From contig JAEWDF010000024.1 of the NCBI GenBank assembly GCA_023390245.1, positions 1 through 50,333 of the forward strand: DNA of 50,333 bases, in the 5' to 3' direction. The DNA is from Pseudomonadota bacterium (GTDB lineage Bacteria > Pseudomonadota > Alphaproteobacteria > Caulobacterales > Caulobacteraceae). A program made the translations under genes and the position numbers. Within the stretch, counting starts at the first letter, position 1; each line of letters starts with the position of its first letter. Shown one piece after another: positions 41,762-50,234 of the stretch. The notes under the pieces are model-generated. The model was given only the letters and a program-made list of their open reading frames with translations, did not search any database and had not been told where the DNA came from.

Positions 41762-42682
41762 ATGACCTTCCGCGTCTTCGAGCCCAGCTACGATTTCATC
41801 GACGAGCGGCTGAACGTCTTTCTCGGCGACCGGCTGTCGTCGGTGATCGCGCAGGTCGAAGGCCCTCTCCGGATCGCCCTGGTTCTCTATGTTGTGCTCT
41901 ACGGGGTCGCGATCCTACGAGGCTCCATCACCGAACCGGTGCGGGACTTCGCAGTCCGTTCGCTCAAGCTGGCCCTCATCTATATGCTGGCCACGACCCC
42001 GGCCTATTCCAGCTTCGTGACGGAGCCGCTCTTCAGCGGCCTGCCCAACGCGCTCACCCAGGCGATCAGCGGCCAGGGCGTCCCCAGCGTGGGCGCCGCC
42101 TTCGACCAGTTCTTCGCCTATGCCGCCTGGCTGGGCGAGGACATTTCGCGCGACGCCTCCGCCTTCAATCCGGGCCCCTATGTGGTCTCGGCCGCCGTCT
42201 TCATCATCGGCGCCCTGGCCGCCGCGCTCGGCTTCGGTGTCGTCCTGGTCGCCAAGCTGGCGCTGGCGCTTCTGGTCACCCTCGGCCCGATCTTCATCGC
42301 CTGCGCCCTGTTCGACGCCACGCGCCGCTTCTTCTTCGGCTGGCTCAGCCAGGCGGTGAACTACCTCGTCCTGTTCGCCCTGATCATCGTCATCTTCCAG
42401 CTCGTGCTGTCTCTCGTCCGCGATCAGTGGGGGACCATCCAGGGCAACGACCCGATGATCGGCGGGCTGATCTTCATCGCCCTGTGCCTGCTCGGCGCGA
42501 TCTTCTTCCTCCAGACCCCGGCCATCGCCGCCGGCATCGCGGGCGGCGCCAGCGCCGGCCTCGCCGATTTCGCAAACGCCGCAACGCTCGGATCCAGCGG
42601 ATCTGGCCGTGCCCGCGGCCCCCTCGAAGCCAGCCGTCAGCCGCCTCGCGGCGGCGGCTCCATACGCCCCGGAGGCGCCTGA
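41762..42682 (+). CDS. virB6: VirB6/TrbL-family polytopic inner-membrane protein
   Basis: 306 residues with about six membrane helices (for example IALVLYVVLYGVAILRGSIT, LALALLVTLGPIFIACALFD and YLVLFALIIVIFQLVLSLV). ALLVTLGPIFIACALFDATR and FGWLSQAVNYLVL are VirB6 landmarks. It forms the inner-membrane pore region that contacts the DNA substrate. The tail (residues 255-306) is Gly/Ala/Arg-rich. Located 10 bases after the lipoprotein gene. Confidence 0.92.
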   Translation: MTFRVFEPSYDFIDERLNVFLGDRLSSVIAQVEGPLRIALVLYVVLYGVAILRGSITEPVRDFAVRSLKLALIYMLATTPAYSSFVTEPLFSGLPNALTQAISGQGVPSVGAAFDQFFAYAAWLGEDISRDASAFNPGPYVVSAAVFIIGALAAALGFGVVLVAKLALALLVTLGPIFIACALFDATRRFFFGWLSQAVNYLVLFALIIVIFQLVLSLVRDQWGTIQGNDPMIGGLIFIALCLLGAIFFLQTPAIAAGIAGGASAGLADFANAATLGSSGSGRARGPLEASRQPPRGGGSIRPGGA

Positions 42683-42683
42683 C

Positions 42684-42878
42684 ATGATCCGTCCCATCCT
42701 GCTGCTCTCGGTCGTCCTGCTGTCGAGCTGCGCCCACCGCGGGCCGTCGCTGCCCACCTGCAGCGGAGAGACCCGCCGGCCGGCCAATCCTTATGGATCG
42801 GTGCTCTCGGCTCCGGTCACGACGCCGCCCGCACCGCCGACCGTGGCCGAACCGCCGCAAGCGGGAGGCTGCGCATGA
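42684..42878 (+). CDS. virB7: VirB7-like lipoprotein
   Basis: 64 residues: signal peptide with lipobox LLSSC (Cys at 15), then a short proline-rich mature part (PTCSGETRRPANPYGSVLSA). Its position between virB6 and virB8 and its size fit VirB7, which anchors the VirB9/VirB10 outer-membrane core ring. Starts 1 nt after virB6 and overlaps virB8 (ATGA). VirB7 proteins are poorly conserved, so the name rests on context. Confidence 0.7.
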   Translation: MIRPILLLSVVLLSSCAHRGPSLPTCSGETRRPANPYGSVLSAPVTTPPAPPTVAEPPQAGGCA

Positions 42879-43558
42879 CCGGCGTCCCTGCGTCAGAACT
42901 TAAACGCTATTTCGACGAGGCGCGGCGCTGGGATCAGGATCGGCTGGCGTCCGCCCTGCGCTCGCGCCGTCTGGCCTGGACCGCCGCAGGCGCTGCGGCC
43001 CTGCTGGCGACGGCGGCGACAGCCGCGGTCGCCCTCCTGGCGCCCCTGAAGACGGTCGAGCCCTTCGTCATCCGCGTGGACAGGTCCACCGGCGCCGTCG
43101 ACGTCATGCGCGGGCTCTCGTCGGAGGACGGACCGGCCCGCTACGACGAGGCCGTCAGCAAATACTTCCTCGCCCAGTATGTCCGGTCGCGGGAGGGCTA
43201 CCTGGATCCGGCGGCCGAGGACGCCTTCCGGCTCGTGTCGATCCTGTCGGCACCGGGCGAGCAGCGACGATGGACGGACGCCTACCGGGGCTCCAACCCG
43301 GACAGCCCGCAGAACCTCTACGGACCCGACGGCGAAGCCGTCATCTCGATCCGGGCGATCGGCTTCATCGGCGATGACGTCGCCAACGTCCGCTTCCGAC
43401 GCACTGTCCGCCAGGCCCAGCAGACGGTGGAGAGCGACTGGATCGCGACCATCGCCTTTTCCTACACCCGCGCACCGATGAGCGAGGCCGACCGCCTGAG
43501 GAACCCGCTGGGTTTCCAGGTCGCCTCCTATCGCGCCGATCCGGAGGTCGTCCGATGA
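42875..43558 (+). CDS. virB8: VirB8-family type IV secretion protein
   Basis: 227 residues. A short cytoplasmic N-terminus (SELKRYFDEARRWDQDRLAS), one membrane helix (about 33-54, AWTAAGAAALLATAATAAVA) and a periplasmic NTF2-like domain with PFVIRVDRSTGAVDVMRGLS and LYGPDGEAVISIRAIGFIGD; NPLGFQVASYRADPEV at the end is the family C-terminus. VirB8 nucleates the inner-membrane complex. Overlaps virB9 by 4 nt. Confidence 0.93.
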   Translation: MTGVPASELKRYFDEARRWDQDRLASALRSRRLAWTAAGAAALLATAATAAVALLAPLKTVEPFVIRVDRSTGAVDVMRGLSSEDGPARYDEAVSKYFLAQYVRSREGYLDPAAEDAFRLVSILSAPGEQRRWTDAYRGSNPDSPQNLYGPDGEAVISIRAIGFIGDDVANVRFRRTVRQAQQTVESDWIATIAFSYTRAPMSEADRLRNPLGFQVASYRADPEVVR

Positions 43559-44385
43559 AATTTCTCGCCTTTGTCTCACTCGCCGCCGCCCTGCTCTGCG
43601 CCTCGCCGATGGCCGCCCGGGCCGACGCCGCTGCGGACCCGCGCATGCGCGAGGTCGTCTATACGCCGGGCGAGGTCTACCGGGTCGCCGGCGCCTTCCG
43701 CACGGCGACGCAGATCATCTTCTCGCCGGAAGAGACCATCCGTCACGCCGCCGTCGGCGACAGCGTGGCGTGGGAGGTGGCGGCGGAGGGCGCCGTTCTG
43801 TTCCTCAAGCCGCGTGAACGGCATGCCGCCACCAATCTTCTGGTGGTCACCGAGCGTGGCGGCGAGAGCCGTCACTACGCCTTCGAGCTGACCGCACGCG
43901 ATGCGGCCGACCGCGCGGCGCCGACCTACCAGATCCGGTTTCGCTACCCCGGTGACGAACAGGCCGCCGCCGCAGCGGCCATCACCCGTCAGGCCGACGC
44001 CGTGGAGGCGAGGCTCGTCGGACTTGAACTTCAGCGCGGCGCTCTCGAAGGGCCCCGAAATCTGGCCTGGTCTGCGGCCGGGTCGACCGCCCTGCAGCCG
44101 AGCGAAGTGACCGACAACGGCCGGTTCACGGTGATGCGCTTCCCCGGCGCCCAGACCATACCGGCCATATTCGAGGTCGGAGAGGACGGCTCCGAGCGAC
44201 TGGTCCCCTACGACGTGCGGGGCGAGTTCGTCGTCATCCACGGCGCGCCGCGCATGCTGCGCGTGCGCGAGGGACGTCTCGTGGTGTGCCTGTTCAACGA
44301 CGCCTGGACCCCGCACGGCGCCTCCACCGGCACTGCCACCGCCTCGCCCGCCGTCGATCGCACCCGCACTGGAGACGCCACATGA
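43555..44385 (+). CDS. virB9: VirB9/TrbG-family outer-core protein
   Basis: 276 residues. Signal peptide 1-21 (LLCASPMAARA). REVVYTPGEVYRVAGAFRTA with TQIIFSPEE is the N-terminal beta domain, and GRFTVMRFPGAQTIPAIFEV followed by VRGEFVVIHGAPRMLRVREG is the C-terminal domain that forms the outer-membrane core with VirB7 and VirB10. Overlaps both neighbours by 4 nt. Confidence 0.93.
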   Translation: MKFLAFVSLAAALLCASPMAARADAAADPRMREVVYTPGEVYRVAGAFRTATQIIFSPEETIRHAAVGDSVAWEVAAEGAVLFLKPRERHAATNLLVVTERGGESRHYAFELTARDAADRAAPTYQIRFRYPGDEQAAAAAAITRQADAVEARLVGLELQRGALEGPRNLAWSAAGSTALQPSEVTDNGRFTVMRFPGAQTIPAIFEVGEDGSERLVPYDVRGEFVVIHGAPRMLRVREGRLVVCLFNDAWTPHGASTGTATASPAVDRTRTGDAT

Positions 44386-45512
44386 CCCGCCCGCCCTCTC
44401 CGGACCCGGAACTGGACCTCGAACGGCCCGCCGCTGAGCCTGCGCCGACGGATCGCGGCGTCTCACCAATCGCGGGCCCGATGGGAGGGCGGCGGGGCAA
44501 AGCCATCATCCTGGCCGCCGTCGCGGCGGGATGCGGCGTCTTCCTCGCCGCCACCTGGGATCGCGGGTCGGGGGCCGAACGCGCCTCGACCACGCCGGAC
44601 ACGCCGCCACGGCAACTGTCGCCCTTCGAGCCCGCCCGTCGCGATCCGCCGCGCCTTGAGGACGCGGCCGTGGATCCGAATGCGCCGCCCCTCTCGGAGG
44701 GCGAGACCGTCCCGCCCCTGGAGGTCTCAGGAGATTCACCGCCGGCCCGTGAACCCACCGAGGTGGACGCGCGCCGGGCTCTGGCGGAAAGCGCGCGGCG
44801 CGCGCCTGTGATGGCCTACAGCCGCTCGGGCTCCACCGCCGGGCCTGGCCTGCGCACCGCCTTGGCCGCGGACGTCGGCGTGACCGCCTCCCCTACGACG
44901 CTCGATGCGCTGCGCAAGGTCAGCCCGATCGGCCGCGCCGCCGCCGGGTCGATCGGAGATCGCAATCTTCTGATCACGGCCGGGTCGATCCTGCCCTGCG
45001 TCCTTCAGACGGCGCTGGACAGCACGACACCCGGCTATGTCAGCTGCGTCATCCCGCGCGACATCTACTCGGAGAACGGCGCAGTCGTTCTGCTGGAGCG
45101 GGGCACGCGGGTTCTCGGCGAATACCGGGGCGGCCTTCAGCAGGGACGGCGTCGGCTGTTTGTACTCTGGACGCGCGCCGTATCGCCGACCGGCGTCGCG
45201 GTCGGACTGGCGTCACCGGCCTCCGACGCCCTCGGTCGCGCCGGCTTCGACGGTCAGGTGGACGGGCATTTCTGGGACCGGTTCGGCGGCGCCCTGCTGC
45301 TGTCGCTGGTGGACGACGCCGCCTACGCCGGGTTCGGCGACGGCGACAGCCTGAGATCGACCGCCCGGGTCCCCTCAGATGCGGCCGCCTCCGCGCTCCA
45401 GGCCAGCGTCGATATCCCCGCGACCCTGCGCAAGGCGCAAGGATCGGAGGTCTCGATCTTCGTCGCCCAGGACCTGGATTTCAGCGGCGTCTACCGGCTC
45501 CGCGCGCGCTGA
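44382..45512 (+). CDS. virB10: VirB10/TrbI-family channel-spanning protein
   Basis: 376 residues. Cytoplasmic N-terminus, one membrane helix (about 40-58, KAIILAAVAAGCGVFLAATW), a proline/acidic periplasmic linker (60-145) and the C-terminal beta-barrel domain (LLITAGSILPCVLQTALDST ... GYVSCVIPRDIYSENGAVVL ... GTRVLGEYRGGLQQGRRRLF). VirB10 spans both membranes and couples ATP-driven changes to channel gating. Start chosen at the ATG overlapping the virB9 stop. Confidence 0.94.
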   Translation: MTRPPSPDPELDLERPAAEPAPTDRGVSPIAGPMGGRRGKAIILAAVAAGCGVFLAATWDRGSGAERASTTPDTPPRQLSPFEPARRDPPRLEDAAVDPNAPPLSEGETVPPLEVSGDSPPAREPTEVDARRALAESARRAPVMAYSRSGSTAGPGLRTALAADVGVTASPTTLDALRKVSPIGRAAAGSIGDRNLLITAGSILPCVLQTALDSTTPGYVSCVIPRDIYSENGAVVLLERGTRVLGEYRGGLQQGRRRLFVLWTRAVSPTGVAVGLASPASDALGRAGFDGQVDGHFWDRFGGALLLSLVDDAAYAGFGDGDSLRSTARVPSDAAASALQASVDIPATLRKAQGSEVSIFVAQDLDFSGVYRLRAR

Positions 45513-46519
45513 TGACCGACACCTCCGTCCTCGATGTCTATCTGCAGCCGCTCATGGCCCTTCTGGAGCCGTCCGGAGTCACCGAACTCGTCATCAATCG
45601 GCCGGGCGAAGTCGGCGTCGAGACCGACGGTCGCTGGCGCTGGCACGACGCTCCCGATCTCACCGAGGACTGGCTGAGGACGCTGGCGGTCGCCGGCGCC
45701 GCCTATACGCGTCAGGATGTCGGGCTGGACCGGCCCATCTGTTCGACGCATCTGCCGGGCGACATTCGCTGCCAGATCGTCCTTCCCCCGGTCGCGCCCG
45801 ACGGCACCGTGTCGCTGACGATGCGCAAACCGTCTGACCGTCGGCTGACCCTGGACGACTTCGCCGCCTCCGGTCTGTTCGAGGCCGTTGCGGACGCCGG
45901 CCCGGATGCGCCGGACACCGTCGACGCCGAACTGATCGCACAGCGCGCCGCCGGAGACTGGCCGGGGTTCTTCAGAACCGCCGTTCGTGGCCGACGCAAC
46001 ATACTGGTGTCCGGCGCCACGGGGTCGGGAAAGACCACCTTCGCAAAGGGGCTTGTCGAGCTGATTCCGTTGGAGGAACGCCTGCTGACGATCGAGGACA
46101 CCCGCGAGTTCGTGGTCCCGCACCGCAATGTCGTCCATCTGGTCTATGCTAAGGACGGACAGGGCGTGTCCCGGGTCGGCCCAAAGCAGTTGCTGGAAAG
46201 CGCCCTGCGCATGCGGCCCGACCGGATCCTGCTTCAGGAACTCCGCGACGGAAGCGCATTCTTCTTCCTGCGCAACGTCAACTCCGGACACCCCGGCTCG
46301 ATCACCACGGTGCACGCCGACAGCGCAGCCCTGGCGTTCGAACAGCTGACCCTGCTGGTCCGTGAGTCCGAGGGCGGCCGGGACCTCCCCCGCGAGGACA
46401 TCCGGGCCCTGCTGCATCTGTTGGTCGATGTTGTGGTGCAGATGCGCAAGGTCGACGGGCGTTTCCGGGTGACGGAGGTCTGGCATGACCCGCTTCGCAA
46501 ACGCCGACCCTCGGCATAG
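45512..46519 (+). CDS. virB11: VirB11-family secretion ATPase
   Basis: 335 residues. Walker A LVSGATGSGKTTFAKGLVEL, an Asp-box TIEDTREFVVPHRNVVHLVY, Walker B-like RMRPDRILLQELRDGSAFFF and the His-box GHPGSITTVHADSAALAFEQ. These define the hexameric traffic ATPase at the channel base. The final 35 bases overlap virD4, where GGAGG inside virB11 serves as its ribosome binding site. Confidence 0.95.
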   Translation: MTDTSVLDVYLQPLMALLEPSGVTELVINRPGEVGVETDGRWRWHDAPDLTEDWLRTLAVAGAAYTRQDVGLDRPICSTHLPGDIRCQIVLPPVAPDGTVSLTMRKPSDRRLTLDDFAASGLFEAVADAGPDAPDTVDAELIAQRAAGDWPGFFRTAVRGRRNILVSGATGSGKTTFAKGLVELIPLEERLLTIEDTREFVVPHRNVVHLVYAKDGQGVSRVGPKQLLESALRMRPDRILLQELRDGSAFFFLRNVNSGHPGSITTVHADSAALAFEQLTLLVRESEGGRDLPREDIRALLHLLVDVVVQMRKVDGRFRVTEVWHDPLRKRRPSA

Positions 46520-48344
46520 GGCGGCGGCGCTGGCCGTCGGCGCGGTGGCTCTCGTTGTCCTGGCGACGGTGCTGACCATCACCATAGCCCTGGCCGGGGT
46601 CGGCCGTCTGGACGCCGATCTCGACCCCGCGCGCGTCCCCGCATGGCTCTGGTACTATCGGGGCGATCCCGAACTACGCCTCTGGCTGGGGATCGGGGCG
46701 AGCGCATCGGGCCTGCTTCTCCTGATCCTGATCGTCGCCGCAGCCGTTTCCCGGCGGCGTTCCTTGCATGGACAGGCCCGGTGGGCGTCCTCGGGCGAGC
46801 AGCGCGCGGCGGGTCTGCGCGCGACATCCGGCATCCTTCTCGGACGACAGGGCGGCGACCTGCTGATCGACGGCGGCGCGGGACATGTGATGCTCTACGC
46901 CCCGACCCGGACCGGCAAGGGCGTCGGGGTGGTCATCCCCAACCTTCTGACTTGGCCGGGTTCGGTCGTGGTGCTGGACATCAAGCGCGAGAACTGGCTG
47001 GCGACAGCAGGCTTCCGGCGGGAGGCGGGTCAGGCGGTTCACCTGTTCGACCCGCTCGACCGGGAAGGCCGGACCGCCCGGTTCAACCCGCTGGGCCATG
47101 TCGACCGGAGCGATCCCGTCGCGGTGCTGGACGAGCTTCAGCGGATCGCGCTCATGCTGTTCCCGGTGCAGCCGCAGACCGACCCCTTCTGGGCCGAGGC
47201 CGCGCGAACCGGCTTCATCGGCGTGGGCGCCTATGTCGCGGCCACCCCGGCGCACCCATTTACGCTCGGCGAGATCTTCCGCCAGCTCACCCAGGGCGAT
47301 CCTCGCCAGCGGTTTCCCAAACTGCTTGAAGCCCGTCGGCGCGGCGCCTCACCCCTGCCGCTCGCCTGTGTCGTGGCGCTCACGGACTTCTGCGCCTCCA
47401 GCGAAAACACCTTCGCCTCGATCCGGCAGTCGATCACCACGCGGATGGGCTTGTGGCTCAACCCGCTCGCCGACGCCGCCACCGCCCAAAGCGACTTCGA
47501 CCTGCGCGATCTGCGGGCGGGACGCACCTCCCTCTATCTGGGGGCGTCTCCCGACAATATGGCGCGGGTGGCGCCGCTTTACAGCCTGCTGTTCCAGCAA
47601 CTGGTGGATTTGAGTGCGCGCCGGTTGCCAGAGGAGGCGGACCAGCCGGTGCTCGTGCTGCTGGACGAGTTCGCCCGGCTTGGCCTGGCGCCGGTTCTGG
47701 CCCACGCCTTCTCCTGGGTCGCCGGCTACGGCCTGAGACTGTTGCCCGTCATCCAGAGCCCTTCGCAACTGCGCGCGCTCTACGGCCCCGATGTCACCGA
47801 GGAGATCCTGACCAACTGCGGCGTCGAACTCGTCTTCGCGCCGAAGGAGCTGAAGGTGGCCCAGGATCTGAGCGAACGCCTCGGCTACTACACCTACAGC
47901 GGCCGCAGCCTGAGCCGGCCCCGCGCGCTTGGGCGGGGCGCCCGGCGCATCTCGACCTCCGACCAACGCCGGGCCCTGATGCTGCCCCAGGAACTGATGC
48001 TGCTTCCGCCCACGGCTCTGATCGTGCTGAAGGCCGGCCTGGCGCCGGTCCGGGCGCGCAAGATCGTCTACCATCGCGAACGGGCCTTCCGCCGCCGGCT
48101 GCGGCCCGAGCCGCGGATTCCCGATCGGGTCGTCGTGGCGTCCTCCACTGCCGTCATGACGGAAGGCCCGGCTACGCCAGCGGGCGATACGCCGTTCGAC
48201 ACGTTGGCGCGCGCCTTTGCCGCCGAAGGCCTGCCGCCCCCTGCTCCAGGCGCACCGGAAGCGGAAGTCGCCGACTGGCTCGATCGGGTGTTGGCCGATG
48301 GCAGCGCCCCGCCGGTCATGGAGGTGGATCATGACTCTCCCTGA
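46485..48344 (+). CDS. virD4: VirD4/TraG-type coupling protein
   Basis: 619 residues. Two N-terminal membrane helices (AVALVVLATVLTITIALAGV and IGASASGLLLLILIVAAAVS), then the motor domain with Walker A VMLYAPTRTGKGVGVVIPNL and Walker B QPVLVLLDEFARLGLAPVLA. It recruits the relaxase-DNA complex to the channel. The presence of a coupling protein with a full virB set argues for conjugation rather than protein secretion only. Confidence 0.95.
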   Translation: MTRFANADPRHRAAALAVGAVALVVLATVLTITIALAGVGRLDADLDPARVPAWLWYYRGDPELRLWLGIGASASGLLLLILIVAAAVSRRRSLHGQARWASSGEQRAAGLRATSGILLGRQGGDLLIDGGAGHVMLYAPTRTGKGVGVVIPNLLTWPGSVVVLDIKRENWLATAGFRREAGQAVHLFDPLDREGRTARFNPLGHVDRSDPVAVLDELQRIALMLFPVQPQTDPFWAEAARTGFIGVGAYVAATPAHPFTLGEIFRQLTQGDPRQRFPKLLEARRRGASPLPLACVVALTDFCASSENTFASIRQSITTRMGLWLNPLADAATAQSDFDLRDLRAGRTSLYLGASPDNMARVAPLYSLLFQQLVDLSARRLPEEADQPVLVLLDEFARLGLAPVLAHAFSWVAGYGLRLLPVIQSPSQLRALYGPDVTEEILTNCGVELVFAPKELKVAQDLSERLGYYTYSGRSLSRPRALGRGARRISTSDQRRALMLPQELMLLPPTALIVLKAGLAPVRARKIVYHRERAFRRRLRPEPRIPDRVVVASSTAVMTEGPATPAGDTPFDTLARAFAAEGLPPPAPGAPEAEVADWLDRVLADGSAPPVMEVDHDSP

Positions 48345-48924
48345 AACCGGGAGCACGCCCCCGGGCGGCGACGCCATCGGGCCGGGTCGCAAGCGCCCCG
48401 CCGATCCGCCGCAGTCGATCAGGAAAGGCGACGTGCCCCCGGCCCTGCTGGATCGCTACCTGATCGAGCGCGATCTTCGGGGCCGTCCGGAGCGGTTTTA
48501 CAGGGATCATCGCGCGCCTCAGCCTGCGTTCAGGGATCGCGGCCGCAAGCTCGAAACCGGCGGCGCCTATCCGGACACCATCGCCGACATGCTGAAGGTC
48601 GCGGAGCACAGGGGCTGGAGCCGGATCCGGGTCGAAGGCGCCGACAGCTTCCGCCGTGATGTCTGGATACAGGCTCGCGCGCGGGGGCTCGAGGTCGAGG
48701 GCTATCGACCGCGCGACCGGGATCGCCAGGCTGCGGGAGAACCTCCGAAAGCGCCGCCTCTGGACGCCGAGCTGCGCCGTCGCCTTGACCAGGCCAGCGT
48801 CATCGTGCGGCACATCGTTGCGGATCCCAGGGTCGCCCAACGCCTGATCGCCGAGGCGATCGAACGCGCGCGTGAACGGGCGGACCGCGATGCGCCCCGT
48901 CGCGATCGTTCCCGGACCCGTTAG
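48331..48924 (+). CDS. LPD7-domain protein (conjugation-associated)
   Basis: 197 residues. Residues 50-125 (FRDRGRKLETGGAYPDTIAD then MLKVAEHRGWSRIRVEGADS and FRRDVWIQARARGLEVEGYR) match the large-polyvalent-protein-associated domain 7, found at the C-termini of TraI-like relaxases and in small proteins next to virD4. Both ends are rich in Arg and Asp. It probably interacts with the relaxosome; its exact task is unknown. Its start lies inside the end of virD4, and its stop overlaps the convergent lipoprotein gene by 4 nt. Confidence 0.78.
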   Translation: MTLPETGSTPPGGDAIGPGRKRPADPPQSIRKGDVPPALLDRYLIERDLRGRPERFYRDHRAPQPAFRDRGRKLETGGAYPDTIADMLKVAEHRGWSRIRVEGADSFRRDVWIQARARGLEVEGYRPRDRDRQAAGEPPKAPPLDAELRRRLDQASVIVRHIVADPRVAQRLIAEAIERARERADRDAPRRDRSRTR

Positions 48925-49655
48925 GGCGTCGCGTCCTGACGCGCCGGACCGCCCATTTCGGCGATGAACGCATCAGCATCCCGGGCCCGGGACGCCCGCG
49001 ACGCGGCGGCCTCACGCACGGCCTTGATCACGCCGTCCCGTTCCTCGTCGGACACCGGAGCCACGGCCACGGAGATCGCCAGTCGGCGCGTGTCGTCGTC
49101 GATCCGGAAGGCCCGGGTTCCCAGGGAGATCATGAACGGCTCGCCGGGCTTCACATACTGGACGCCGGCCCTGTTGGAGCGACCGAGCCAACCCTGTTCC
49201 GCCAGCGCACGGGTCAGGGACGGCAGCGGCTTCGTCTGATCCTCATGACAGGAATAGGGATTGGACGGCTGATAGGCGCAGTCCTCCCGCCAGTCGCTCG
49301 GCTCCTGCAGGAATTGATATTCGATGGAGTCGTAGCGGGTGTCCTCCGGCCGGCGCGGCGCGTCATAGGCAAGGTCCGACGGATAAGTCAGCCGCACGAC
49401 CGCGCGCAGCGGCTTCACGCCGAGCAGGGTCGCTTCGGGCGCGGCGCAGGCGAAGCCGTAGTAGCCCGCGCCGTCCGCGGTGCAGTCGGTGAAGCCGGAC
49501 GCGCGGGCGTCGGCGGGCGTGCCGGAAGCCAGTCGCCCCTCGAAACGCGGCGTCGGCGGCGCCGCCTTCGCCGCCTCATCGGTCCCCTCGGGCATGGGGC
49601 CGCACGCTGCAACGGCCAGCCAGCCGAGGCACACAATGAACTTCAAACGACGCAT
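48921..49655 (-). CDS. Lipoprotein of unknown function
   Basis: 244 residues from the ATG at 49653-49655, preceded by GGGGGATGTC. Signal peptide with lipobox LAVAAC (Cys near 19). The mature part is mixed alpha/beta with DCTADGAGYYGFACAAPEAT, YDSIEYQFLQEPSDWREDCA and YSCHEDQTKPLPSLTRALAE; four Cys could form disulphides. I recognise no domain. Its opposite orientation at the end of the virB/virD4 operon suggests a separate role, for instance surface exclusion or envelope modification. Start chosen over the open frame further upstream because of the signal peptide. Confidence 0.7.
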   Translation of the reverse strand: MRRLKFIVCLGWLAVAACGPMPEGTDEAAKAAPPTPRFEGRLASGTPADARASGFTDCTADGAGYYGFACAAPEATLLGVKPLRAVVRLTYPSDLAYDAPRRPEDTRYDSIEYQFLQEPSDWREDCAYQPSNPYSCHEDQTKPLPSLTRALAEQGWLGRSNRAGVQYVKPGEPFMISLGTRAFRIDDDTRRLAISVAVAPVSDEERDGVIKAVREAAASRASRARDADAFIAEMGGPARQDATP

Positions 49656-49710
49656 GACATCCCCCTGCCCCAGCTTACGAAGCCGCCAGCCCGGGCGCCA
49701 GCGGCATCCT

Positions 49711-50028
49711 TCAGCCGCCCTCGCAGGTGATGGACCGTCGTGCGGAAACCAGCATCGTTCGGCTGTCGATGAACATGGCCTCCGTGTTCGAGGGGTGGTT
49801 GCAGCCGCGGCAGAAGGGGACGATCCAGGAGCCTCGCCCACGCCGCCGGTCGACGAACTTCACATGGGCGCCGACCTCCGCCCGGCCGCCGCAGCCCATC
49901 CGGGCGCAGGTGGTCCGGCGACCGCCGCCCTGGCTCCGGTGATGCTCGATCCAGGTGCCGCAGGCGCATCGCCGCCGCCGCGACGTGCCGTTCTCGTTTC
50001 TCACCAGACAATGGGTATTGCCGTTCAT
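49711..50028 (-). CDS. Small zinc-binding (treble-clef-like) protein
   Basis: 105 residues. Cys pairs in RRRCACGTWIEHH and TTCARMGCGGRAEVGAHVKF and a third pair in WIVPFCRGCNHPSNTEAMFI suggest zinc binding. The GAHV...PFCxxCN...LVSA pattern occurs in small single-domain proteins often found near mobile genes. MFIDSRTMLVSARR completes the motif. Role unknown. It may be transcribed with the partial gene at the right edge. Confidence 0.6.
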   Translation of the reverse strand: MNGNTHCLVRNENGTSRRRRCACGTWIEHHRSQGGGRRTTCARMGCGGRAEVGAHVKFVDRRRGRGSWIVPFCRGCNHPSNTEAMFIDSRTMLVSARRSITCEGG

Positions 50029-50234
50029 GTCGTGTCTCCATGGACGGAGGCACGCGCCACCATCCGCTGTTAAGCGTGACGGTGGCCTGCCGTTGACCGG
50101 CAGTGTCGGCTCAGACCGGATGTCTCCCGGCCCGGCGCCTTATGGGAACCGCTCTCGAAAGAGCAGTTCGGCCCGGAGATGAAGCTTAGCCGAGTCCAGT
50201 CTGATCGACCAGCGATTTCCCGGTGCGCCCAGGC
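50029..50234. other. Intergenic region with an inverted repeat
   Basis: 206 bases without a supported gene. GAACCGCTCT (50146-50155) and AGAGCAGTTC (50160-50169) pair with one mismatch around loop CGAA. It could be a terminator-like hairpin for the partial gene to the right or part of a transfer origin; nothing decides between them. Confidence 0.3.

Noticed and set aside
50146..50169. Transfer origin (oriT)
   Set aside because: The inverted repeat is short and imperfect, and no relaxase gene can be confirmed beside it.
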